From NCBI GenBank assembly GCA_900557635.1, contig USTB01000077.1:1-5187 (forward strand): a stretch of DNA of 5,187 bases. Reading direction: 5' to 3'. The stretch is from an uncultured Eubacteriales bacterium (lineage in GTDB: Bacteria > Bacillota_A > Clostridia > Oscillospirales > CAG-272). Both the position numbers and the translations under genes were made by a program. Shown in pieces: positions 1 to 5,187 of this stretch. Numbering within the stretch: position 1 is the first letter of the stretch; each line of letters starts with the position of its first letter. Under the pieces are notes generated by a model that saw only the letters and a list, made by a program, of their open reading frames with translations, was not told where the DNA came from and ran no database searches.

Positions 1-176
1 CCTTTTCCCACCGCGTACCGGCCACAGCGGCCACGGCGGACGCGCTGTCAACGGCGCTGTTCTGTATGACGCCGGAGCAGGGAGCGGCGCTGGCGGAAGC
101 CACGGCAGACTGCGAGGCGTATTGGATTCTGTCGGACGGCACCGTGCAGAAAACGTCGGACTTTCCGCTTTTATGA
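1..176 (+). CDS. apbE: FAD:protein FMN transferase (ApbE family), C-terminal fragment
   Basis: This is the last 57 codons of a gene that begins left of the window; the frame starts at base 3 and stops with TGA at 174-176. ApbE enzymes transfer FMN from FAD to a Ser/Thr of target proteins such as Rnf/Nqr subunits and other extracytoplasmic flavoproteins, using Mg2+. The diagnostic part is ADALSTALF at fragment residues 12-20. This is the DA-x-x-T signature near the C-terminus of the family, whose Asp and Thr help bind the metal. It is followed by the usual PEQG-x-AL helix (24-30) and a closing strand pair ending in the dipeptide LL. The N-terminal lipobox or signal and the FAD-binding parts are outside the window, so cellular location and target cannot be judged. 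No downstream gene follows on this strand. A strong hairpin lies 50 bases after the stop. Confidence 0.85.
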   Translation, partial: FSHRVPATAATADALSTALFCMTPEQGAALAEATADCEAYWILSDGTVQKTSDFPLL

Positions 177-225
177 GCCGCCGCATTCCTGCATATGGCG
201 TTACGTCAGGATGATAAAATTCAAA

Positions 226-265
226 AGGCATGGAATTTTCCGCTTTTTCGGAAGATTTCATGCCT
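226..265. terminator. Bidirectional intrinsic terminator between convergent genes
   Basis: The arms 226-242 and 249-265 form a 17-bp stem with only two G-T wobble positions and a six-base loop (CTTTTT). It sits between the stop of the apbE fragment (176) and the stop of the minus-strand 114-residue gene (316). Read on the minus strand, the stem is followed by TTTTGAATTTTATC, a fair U-rich tail. Read on the plus strand, the following bases are T-rich but interrupted (GATTGTTTTGCG). It therefore fits best as the terminator of the minus-strand genes and may also serve apbE. Pairing was worked out by eye; no folding energy was computed. Confidence 0.75.
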
Positions 266-315
266 GATTGTTTTGCGGGGATTTTATTTTTGTGATTTAT
301 GCACGGGTGTCAGTC

Positions 316-660
316 TCAGATCTCGTTCCACGCGACCTGTACGTCGTGTCCCCAATCTTCTGAGCCGTAGCATTGAATGGACAGATTATTTGCACACTTC
401 TTTTTCGCGTAATCAATCACGATCGTGCATTCGCGGACCGAGATTATGGCGCAATCCCGTTCGTCGAATTCGATAACGTATTCTTCGCCCTTCAGCATTT
501 TGGGAGGGCAAAGAGGAACGGCGCACAGGATATGGTAGTTTTCGTCTGTCCCGTACACGCAGATAACGTCGGGTTCTTTTTCGATGACTACGCCCATATG
601 CCGTTCGCGAAACATTTTCACCTTATTGCCGAATAAGGTAAATTTGAAGGTATATCGCAT
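316..660 (-). CDS. Hypothetical protein, 114 aa
   Basis: I do not recognise this protein. It is a small soluble-looking polypeptide with no signal peptide or membrane segment. It alternates short hydrophobic and charged runs (FKFTLF near the start, YVIEFDE and CTIVIDY in the middle), which suggests a mostly beta fold. It has five cysteines at about residues 34, 46, 51, 78 and 89, plus one more near residue 97, without a regular CxxC pair. The start at 660 is supported by an AGAAAGG Shine-Dalgarno-like run at 671-677, ten bases upstream. It lies 86 bases downstream of the YhbY gene on the same strand and could be its operon partner; the 226-265 hairpin would end the transcript. A shorter open frame on the opposite strand (373-636) covers the same bases and is less well supported. 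The call is moderate because no family resemblance was found. Confidence 0.55.
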   Translation of the reverse strand: MRYTFKFTLFGNKVKMFRERHMGVVIEKEPDVICVYGTDENYHILCAVPLCPPKMLKGEEYVIEFDERDCAIISVRECTIVIDYAKKKCANNLSIQCYGSEDWGHDVQVAWNEI

Positions 661-746
661 AGTGCTTCTGCCTTTCTTTGAAAATTTGGATTTTCGTTTT
701 CGGATTTTCCAGATATCCCGTGTCAGCCGTCATACATATGGGACGG

Positions 747-1034
747 TCAAATCACAATGGTGGGATGCTTTTCGGAGGGGCGGTACAGAACCACCTTTTG
801 TCCTATGACCTGCACCGGCTCGGCACCGAGTGCCTCGGCGAGCATTGCGCAGATCTCTTTGGGGGTATAATCGCAGTTGTTGAGGACGTGTATCTTGATC
901 AGCTCGTTTGCCTCCAATGCATCGGAGAGCATTTTCAGCAGGGCGGGGCTTTCCGCACCGCCTTTCCCGATCTGATGCTGTGCCGGTACGGTGTTGGCAA
1001 GGGAGCGAAGGTATGCGCGCTGTTTTCCTGTCAT
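747..1034 (-). CDS. yhbY: YhbY-family CRM-domain RNA-binding protein (ribosome assembly)
   Basis: This 95-residue protein is a complete single CRM domain, the usual size for bacterial YhbY. YhbY proteins associate with pre-50S ribosomal particles in the cytoplasm and are thought to bind 23S rRNA during large-subunit assembly. Visible signatures are the N-terminal KQRAYLRSLA helix (residues 4-13), the IGKGG loop at 22-26 corresponding to the RNA-contacting GxxG-type loop of the fold, HELIKI-like ANELIKIHV (42-50), and the strongly conserved closing block VQVIGQKVVLYRPS (74-87). The start at 1034 gives the standard family N-terminus. A GAAAAGG run at 1047-1053 lies upstream, with somewhat long spacing (12 bases). 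It is on the same strand as the CBM9-like gene upstream (181-base gap with a hairpin) and the 114-residue gene downstream (86-base gap). The 86-base gap holds only weak AT-rich repeats. Confidence 0.92.
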   Translation of the reverse strand: MTGKQRAYLRSLANTVPAQHQIGKGGAESPALLKMLSDALEANELIKIHVLNNCDYTPKEICAMLAEALGAEPVQVIGQKVVLYRPSEKHPTIVI

Positions 1035-1111
1035 GATTTTCGGTTACCTTTTCTGTTGTTTTCTGTCGTTCGGAGAATTGTTCGGGTCGTGTGGGGATCG
1101 CCGACATAACG

Positions 1112-1146
1112 GACGGGGTTACCGTGTTGTGCGCGGTAACCCCGTC
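1112..1146 (-). terminator. Perfect GC-rich hairpin after the CBM9-like gene
   Basis: Arms 1112-1126 and 1132-1146 pair over 15 bp (one inner G-T wobble) around a five-base loop. The hairpin begins about 70 bases past the stop of the minus-strand CBM9-like gene (1216) and about 78 bases before the YhbY start. It is the only strong structure in the 181-base gap, so transcription termination or mRNA 3'-end protection is the natural reading. It lacks a U-tract on the minus strand (the next bases are CGTTATGTCGG), so it is not a canonical intrinsic terminator; it could instead be a processing or Rho-related 3'-end stabiliser. Confidence 0.5.
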
Positions 1147-1215
1147 GTTCCTATGTTTTGGGTAAGATCGCATTCCGCTTTCCTTCGGTTGTTTCCGCAG
1201 GATCACGGAGTCGGA

Positions 1216-2259
1216 TCAGTGCTTTTTCTTCTTCTGCACAAATGCGGCGGGAATGACGGCGCAAAGTGCTACGAGAGCCGCAGAGGAGGAGAACACAACG
1301 GAGCCGCATCCGGACTTCTTCTCATCGGAATTATCGCCCGCATTGTCCGCATTGTTGTCCTTGTTCTCGGTCGTGGTGTTGCTCTTGGAATCGGTGGTGA
1401 CCTTCGGCTCATCGGAGCCGGTGTCCTTGGGATCCTCGGTGGTGCCGCCGTTGTTATCGGTGGTCACCTCGGGGGTGGTCACATCACCCTGTTTGTCATC
1501 GGTGGTCACTTTGGAGTCATCGGTGTCGGGGGTGTTGGGGGTATGGTTGCCAGAGCCTTCGATCAGGGTGAGCTGATCGTAGTTTACGGTCTTATTCCAG
1601 CTACCGAGCTGATCCTCGTTGCCGTAAACGATGTACTCTCTGCCTTCCTTGCCGTCTGCATCGTCATTGATGGCAAAAACGATGCCGATGGTCTTGCCGG
1701 CTTCCATGGGGGAGTATTCGGTGCCGAACGGGATCTGATATTCCACGGCATAGCCGCCGTCGATATCACGCACGAAGAATTTAGCGGAATCGCCGTACAT
1801 CTCGTACCAGTAGCCGTAGCCTGCCATGTCGGTTTCCAGATAGCCTGCGGTGAACTGACCTGCATCGGAGTTGATGGTCTCCTGACCGTCCTGCGCGTTC
1901 GGAAGGTCGATGATGACCTCGGTGGAGTCGGTGCGGTATACACCTACATTAGATCTTGCCTCGGAGCGGACTGCATCCTGTACCTCAAAGTAGACATACA
2001 GATAACCGTCGTCCCACAGGCAACGTGCCTTGCCGACTGCGTTGCCGATGTTGCCGCCGGGCCATGCCTGATTTGCTTCATCGTAGACCACATCAACGGT
2101 GATTTCGGTAGATTCCAGGTACGCATCGTCCATACGTCCGTCCAGCTTCGGGGTGCCGTAAGCGGCTTCGAGCTTTTTGGGCGTCATAGCGAAGGAAGGA
2201 ACCGTGAACATGGCGCCGATCATGGCAGCCAGGATCAAAATGGAAAATAGCTTCTTCAT
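1216..2259 (-). CDS. Secreted, C-terminally membrane-anchored protein with CBM9-like domain
   Basis: This 347-residue protein has four visible parts. Residues 1-24 are a Sec signal peptide (KK, a hydrophobic core, then a likely cleavage after PSFA). Residues 32-233 resemble the CBM9/DOMON-like beta-sandwich that binds sugars in many secreted xylanases and surface proteins: the opening PKLDGRMDDAYLES, the strand DDGYLYVYFEVQD (83-95), DSTEVIIDL (111-119), GGYAVEYQIPF (168-178) and the closing NYDQLTL are typical. Residues 235-315 are a low-complexity Thr/Asp/Asn linker with VTTD repeated at 251, 265 and 287. Residues 316-347 are SGCGS, a hydrophobic stretch, then KKKKH, which looks like a C-terminal anchoring or sorting signal. 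No catalytic domain is present, so it probably binds glycan or wall at the cell surface; the ligand is unknown. A strong AAAAGGAG site lies just upstream. Confidence 0.85.
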   Translation of the reverse strand: MKKLFSILILAAMIGAMFTVPSFAMTPKKLEAAYGTPKLDGRMDDAYLESTEITVDVVYDEANQAWPGGNIGNAVGKARCLWDDGYLYVYFEVQDAVRSEARSNVGVYRTDSTEVIIDLPNAQDGQETINSDAGQFTAGYLETDMAGYGYWYEMYGDSAKFFVRDIDGGYAVEYQIPFGTEYSPMEAGKTIGIVFAINDDADGKEGREYIVYGNEDQLGSWNKTVNYDQLTLIEGSGNHTPNTPDTDDSKVTTDDKQGDVTTPEVTTDNNGGTTEDPKDTGSDEPKVTTDSKSNTTTENKDNNADNAGDNSDEKKSGCGSVVFSSSAALVALCAVIPAAFVQKKKKH

Positions 2260-2268
2260 TTTGCGTTT

Positions 2269-2276
2269 CTCCTTTT
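2269..2276 (-). promoter_or_regulatory. Strong Shine-Dalgarno site of the CBM9-like gene
   Basis: On the minus strand this reads AAAAGGAG, nine bases before the ATG at 2257-2259. It fixes the start of the signal-peptide protein. Confidence 0.85.
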
Positions 2277-2293
2277 GAGAATGATAATTTACT

Positions 2294-2313
2294 ATTGTTT
2301 TTCACAAAACAAT
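2294..2313. repeat. 8-bp inverted repeat in 5' leader of the CBM9-like gene
   Basis: ATTGTTTT and AAAACAAT are perfect complements separated by four bases (TCAC). The element lies 35-54 bases upstream of the start codon, so it could be an operator or an AT-rich leader hairpin. It overlaps the left copy of the longer 14-bp dispersed repeat (2302-2315). Function is inferred only from position. Confidence 0.5.
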
Positions 2314-2402
2314 ATCTACACTGTCAATGATACTTTATAATTGTGAATTGAAATTAAACCTCAAATGAAATCTGTGTTAATTAGCACAATATTGTTTTGT
2401 GA
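2302..2402. repeat. 14-bp inverted repeat pair flanking the promoter region
   Basis: TCACAAAACAATAT occurs on the plus strand at 2302-2315 and its exact complement at 2389-2402, with 73 bases between the arms. Each copy sits beside an ACACTGT heptamer in the same direct orientation (2318-2324 and 2402-2408). The right copy overlaps the palindrome ACAATATTGT (2386-2395). The right end reaches the stop codon of the DUF5722-like gene. Two matching sites placed around candidate promoter elements suggest a transcription-factor binding pair. No known operator consensus was recognised. Confidence 0.5.
2322..2364 (-). promoter_or_regulatory. Candidate promoter region for the CBM9-like gene
   Basis: Two sigma-A-like possibilities are visible on the minus strand. 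One is TTGAGG (2364-2359) with TATAAA (2339-2334), at a long 19-base spacing. The other is a perfect TTGACA (2327-2322), but the hexamer 17 bases further on is only TGAAAA, a poor -10. The surrounding 2281-2407 stretch is markedly AT-rich, as expected for a promoter. Which element works cannot be decided by eye. Confidence 0.35.
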
Positions 2403-2407
2403 CACTG

Positions 2408-4633
2408 TTACAAATGCGGAAAGCTCTCGAATTCGTTTTTGCTTCGGTTTGCCGAGGCGCGGCGGCGACGGCGCATCATGCGGTACATCACAATGAGGAC
2501 GCAGACCGCACCCACGGCGATGAGAGAACGGATCACATAGACGGGGATATGGATGCGATTCGTGCCCGTGTAGCGGATGCGTTCCTCGTCAAACAGGCGG
2601 CGCAGATAATCCTCGGTATAGTTTTGGGAGTGCACCGAGACATCGGACAGCACAAGGGTAGGCTCCCCGATATTATCGGTATTCTCGGACACAATGCGGA
2701 TCCGCACGGAATTCACGGCGCGGATGCCCGAAAAGCCCGAGGCGTCGAAATACAGGTCGGTGAAGCTACCCGACTGCACCGTGCCGTATGCGGTCATTTT
2801 GTTGTCGCCCGATTTGAGAATGAATTCCACGCGCGCCTCCCGAACGTCGGACGGCAGGGAAGCGGCGGCGACCCGAACGGAGAACACGGGGCAGGCGGAA
2901 AAATCACGCGGGTAGTCGAAATCGCACACGGCGGCGCGGTACCGCGCCTCATTCCCCTGCTGATAGTGTATGAACAGGGTATTGCTCTGTCCCAGATAGG
3001 TGATACCGTTGCGCAGGGTGACATAGGAGACGTTCGGCGTCCATCCCGCGGTATTCTCCGAAAAATCGAACAGGGAGACAGAGCCTGTCATGCCGACGGG
3101 CGTGCCCTGAATGAAAAAGGCGGTGCTTTCGGTACGCCGTTGGAGAGAGGATGCGGAGTAGCCCGAGATCAGCTCGCTCCAGGAGGCGGCGCCGTATTCG
3201 GGGAGCAGGGCGTCCAGTGCGGCGCCGCCGTCCGAGGTGTCCATGGTGCGAAAGACCGTACCGCCCGAAAGGGCGACCGAGCGCGGGATGAAGTATCCCC
3301 GCACCGATTCACAGCTCTTGGTGTTCAGCACGGTAAAGGTGTATGCCAGACGCAGGGTGTCCGGGGTCGCATCGCCCGAAAAGCCCGTGTCCGAAACGTA
3401 GATGTCGGGGAGGTCGCACCCGTAGCGGTTGGTCAGCAGGGAAAGGTATTCGCAGAAGCGCGGCATATCTTCGGCACACAGCACGGTCAGCACGGTGCCG
3501 TCGCTGAGCGTTCGGTAGGACGGCGCGGACAGCTCGAGGAAGATGCTCCAGCCGATCCTGCCGCCTGCAGTCAGGCGCTGTGCCAGCGCATCGAGCAGAC
3601 CCTGCGTTCCGAGACTGCGGGAGGCGGGACCCGTGACGGCGGAATCCCATTCGTTACAAACCGCAAAGCTCACATCGATGGCGGCGTTTGCCGATCTTGC
3701 GGCGGTATATATCACACGGTAAGCAGCGGCGACGGCGTCCACGCGCTGTGCGGCGGTCATGCCGTTCTCCCGGTTCGCGGTGTCGTCTGCGGCGGCAGGA
3801 CTGCCGACGATCAGCCCGTACACACTGCCGCTCCAGCGTTGTGCCAGCTCGGACACAGCGGCGCGCAGGACGGCGATGCCCACTTCGTCGGCGGCGTTGA
3901 GGGGGGCGCTGCCCGTCTGCCCCTGCCATTTCGGATGAATGAGCGCACGGTTGAGCACGTCGCTTTCGGTTTCGGTCGCCGTGAGTTGCAAATAGACGCG
4001 CAGACCGTTTTTGGAAGCCGTAGTGATCGCATTGCCGAGACTGTCGAGGTAGTCGTCATTGCGGTACAGCCCGGTATCGCCGAGCGGGGTGCCTGTGCTG
4101 TCGGCCGTGATCAGACTCGAGAGGTACACGGGAATGACCGTGTGTCTGACCCCCATATCCTCCGCCTCCAGCCATGCCTCAGTGCCGCTTATGCCTTTCT
4201 TTGTGACGGCATAGACCTTGGCATCTGCGGCAGGCGCGAGCACCTCGGGATTGGAGATAAAAACGGGATCGTCGATCAGCGTGCAGGTGCTTCCGCTTTG
4301 GAGAACCGCGGCGAATTTATAGGTGAGAAAACGGTGGTCGGTATCCGGAAAGGACAGGGAGAACTGCTCCTCCGCCTGTGCCGAGGCGAGGGGCGTGCGG
4401 GAGGTGAAATCGACGCTCCACGCGTTGTCCTCGGGGAGCAGTGGGAACACAAGAATCTTCTGACTGCGCGTGCCGGACTGTGCCGTGGCAGACAGCTGAC
4501 CGCTGACCGTTACCTTGTCGCCGCCCTCACTGAGACGGCAGGAGTCCAACGAGCCGAGACGGCTTCCCCGATTGCCGTAAAATGAGGCGGGATAAACGGC
4601 GTAGATTTCCACCGTGCCGCTCTCCGCCTTGAG
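2408..4633 (-). CDS. DUF5722-like membrane-anchored extracellular protein, N-terminus missing
   Basis: The 741 residues (counted from 4633) form a surface protein lacking its own start and signal peptide, because the frame is joined to PurL at its N-terminal side. Residues 1-130 look like beta-sandwich material. From KKGISGTEAW (145) through about 480 the pattern resembles the DUF5722 family, a TIM-barrel related to glycoside hydrolases: a GVRHTVIPVYLSSLI segment (161-175), LRVYLQLTA (211-219), VYGLIVGSP (271-279), IGWSIFLEL (360-368) and IYVSDTGFSG (411-420). Residues 518-670 look like a second carbohydrate-binding-type beta domain. A single membrane segment (about 697-717) is followed by RMMRRRRR and a short cytoplasmic tail, giving an outside-N, inside-C anchor. 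DUF5722 has no reaction I can name with certainty; a glycan-related role is inferred. The TAA stop is at 2408-2410; the CBM9-like gene follows after 148 bases. GC-rich codon use contrasts with the PurL segment. Confidence 0.72.
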   Translation of the reverse strand, partial: LKAESGTVEIYAVYPASFYGNRGSRLGSLDSCRLSEGGDKVTVSGQLSATAQSGTRSQKILVFPLLPEDNAWSVDFTSRTPLASAQAEEQFSLSFPDTDHRFLTYKFAAVLQSGSTCTLIDDPVFISNPEVLAPAADAKVYAVTKKGISGTEAWLEAEDMGVRHTVIPVYLSSLITADSTGTPLGDTGLYRNDDYLDSLGNAITTASKNGLRVYLQLTATETESDVLNRALIHPKWQGQTGSAPLNAADEVGIAVLRAAVSELAQRWSGSVYGLIVGSPAAADDTANRENGMTAAQRVDAVAAAYRVIYTAARSANAAIDVSFAVCNEWDSAVTGPASRSLGTQGLLDALAQRLTAGGRIGWSIFLELSAPSYRTLSDGTVLTVLCAEDMPRFCEYLSLLTNRYGCDLPDIYVSDTGFSGDATPDTLRLAYTFTVLNTKSCESVRGYFIPRSVALSGGTVFRTMDTSDGGAALDALLPEYGAASWSELISGYSASSLQRRTESTAFFIQGTPVGMTGSVSLFDFSENTAGWTPNVSYVTLRNGITYLGQSNTLFIHYQQGNEARYRAAVCDFDYPRDFSACPVFSVRVAAASLPSDVREARVEFILKSGDNKMTAYGTVQSGSFTDLYFDASGFSGIRAVNSVRIRIVSENTDNIGEPTLVLSDVSVHSQNYTEDYLRRLFDEERIRYTGTNRIHIPVYVIRSLIAVGAVCVLIVMYRMMRRRRRASANRSKNEFESFPHL

Positions 4634-4648
4634 GAAGGTGAAACGGAT
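4631..4648. other. Chimeric junction between purL and the DUF5722-like gene
   Basis: On the minus strand the frame passes from the PurL block GGDYSKIRFTF directly into LKAESGTVEIYAVYP. In PurL proteins the IRFTF block is normally followed by a QEYF-like segment, so homology ends at about 4634. Before the joint, codons are AT-ending and rich in GTA, ACT and GAA; after it, they are mostly GC-ending. No repeat, insertion sequence or attachment site is visible at the point. The joint may lie anywhere within the short stretch encoding IRFTF, where both parent genes could share bases. Confidence 0.8.
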
Positions 4649-5187
4649 CTTGCTGTAATCTCCACCACAAGCCACGATCTTAGCCATAGACTCTGTGACA
4701 GCATAGACAGCTCCGTGATACGGACTCCAGCTTGACAGATACGGATCAAATCCATAACTCATCATGGATACGCTGTCCGTTGTACCATTCTGTACCGGAA
4801 CTTTTGCCACCATCGCCTGCGTCTCTGTCATCTGATATTTTCCGCCATGAGGCATGAACACTGATCCGGCTCCGATGGAACCGTCAAACATTTCCACAAG
4901 TCCCTTCTGAGAGCATACATTTAAGTCTGCCAGAGTTTCCATCCATTTAGCTTTTACATCAGCTACATCCGGGCGCTCTTCAAAGAGATTGCCTTCTTTG
5001 TTAGGGATTTCTACTTCTACAGTTGTCTCCTGATGTGCACCGTTAGTGTCAAGGAATGCACGGGAAATATTTACAATTTCTTTTCCTCTCCATACAAGTA
5101 CCAGACGAGGATCCTCTGTTACAACTGCAACCGGAATTGCCTCCAGGTTCTCTTCATTTGCATAGCCAAGGAAAGTATCTACATCTT
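4634..5187 (-). CDS. purL: Phosphoribosylformylglycinamidine synthase (PurL), internal fragment
   Basis: FGAM synthase converts FGAR, glutamine and ATP to FGAM in cytoplasmic purine biosynthesis. The 184 visible residues (frame from 5185) belong to the middle of the long clostridial-type enzyme of roughly 1,250 residues. Recognisable blocks are ETLADLNVCSQKGLVE, GSIGAGSVFMPHGGKYQ, QAMVAKVPV, MSYGFDPYLSSWSPYHGAVYAV read as two adjoining conserved stretches, and GGDYSKIRFTF. The N-terminal half lies beyond the right edge. The C-terminal part, including the rest of the synthase core and the glutaminase domain, is absent because the frame switches to an unrelated protein. The ATG at 4940-4942 is an internal methionine and not a start, since homology and the open frame continue upstream of it for 81 codons. 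Codon use is AT-ending, unlike the rest of the window. Confidence 0.9.

Noticed and set aside
680..710. Repeated GGATTTTC and a GAAAAT/ATTTTC inverted repeat between yhbY and the 114-residue gene
   Set aside because: The stem is only six AT-rich base pairs and the repeat is short, so I see no supported terminator or promoter there.
730..1206. 158-codon minus-strand frame overlapping yhbY
   Set aside because: It is basic, low in hydrophobic residues, and out of frame with the clearly recognised CRM-domain protein. It also runs through the strong hairpin.
1370..1555. Tandem repeat or CRISPR-like array
   Set aside because: The recurring bases are the codons of VTTD repeats in the protein linker. 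They are irregularly spaced and have no unique spacers.
991..2250. 419-codon open frame on the plus strand with hydrophobic Gly/Val/Ile runs
   Set aside because: It is antisense to the CBM9-like gene. The runs come from the reverse complement of its Thr/Asp linker codons, and the minus-strand product has a signal peptide, a recognisable fold and a strong ribosome binding site.
2399..4585. 728-codon open frame on the plus strand
   Set aside because: It lies antisense to the DUF5722-like gene. It is Arg/Gly/His-rich without recognisable domains, as expected from a shadow frame in GC-rich DNA.
2408..5185. A genuine PurL-surface protein fusion as a new system
   Set aside because: The enzyme is cut within its core, the second part lacks a secretion signal, and composition changes at the joint. 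A chimera explains all three.

Overview
The window looks like DNA from an uncultured, probably gut-associated, member of the Clostridia (Bacillota). The reasons are a secreted protein with a CBM9-like domain, a Thr/Asp-rich linker and a Cys-containing C-terminal membrane tail, a DUF5722-like membrane-anchored surface protein, a clostridial-type long PurL fragment, and strong AAGGAG-type ribosome binding. The lineage is inferred from protein style only. Right of about 4634 the DNA appears to come from a different genome or a distant locus.

Layout, left to right. Bases 1-176 (+) are the 3' end of an ApbE-type flavin transferase gene. A 17-bp stem hairpin (226-265) lies in the convergent gap. 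Three complete genes follow on the minus strand: an unrecognised 114-residue protein (316-660), a YhbY-type CRM-domain RNA-binding protein (747-1034) and a secreted CBM9-like surface protein (1216-2259). A perfect GC-rich hairpin (1112-1146) separates the last two. An AT-rich intergenic region (2260-2407) carries the ribosome binding site, candidate promoter elements and two copies of a 14-bp inverted repeat. Next, also on the minus strand, comes a large membrane-anchored extracellular protein (2408-4633) with a DUF5722-like barrel. The right edge (4634-5187) is an internal piece of purL (FGAM synthase), again on the minus strand.

The most important observation is the junction at about 4631-4648. 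One uninterrupted reading frame runs from the right edge to 2408. Its first 184 residues are cytoplasmic PurL, and without a stop it becomes an extracellular, membrane-anchored protein. Third-position GC changes sharply between the two parts (24/81 codons at the PurL edge, 61/80 just after the junction, counted by hand). PurL is cut within its conserved core and the surface protein lacks its signal peptide. I read this as a chimeric joint, most likely an assembly or amplification artefact, possibly a recent recombination, and not as a functional fusion.

The two surface proteins are adjacent and co-oriented and may both take part in carbohydrate or envelope interaction, though the second probably has its own promoter. 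YhbY is a housekeeping ribosome-assembly factor, and the small gene after it could be co-transcribed, ending at the 226-265 hairpin. I found no CRISPR array, tRNA, rRNA, insertion sequence or convincing new multi-gene system.
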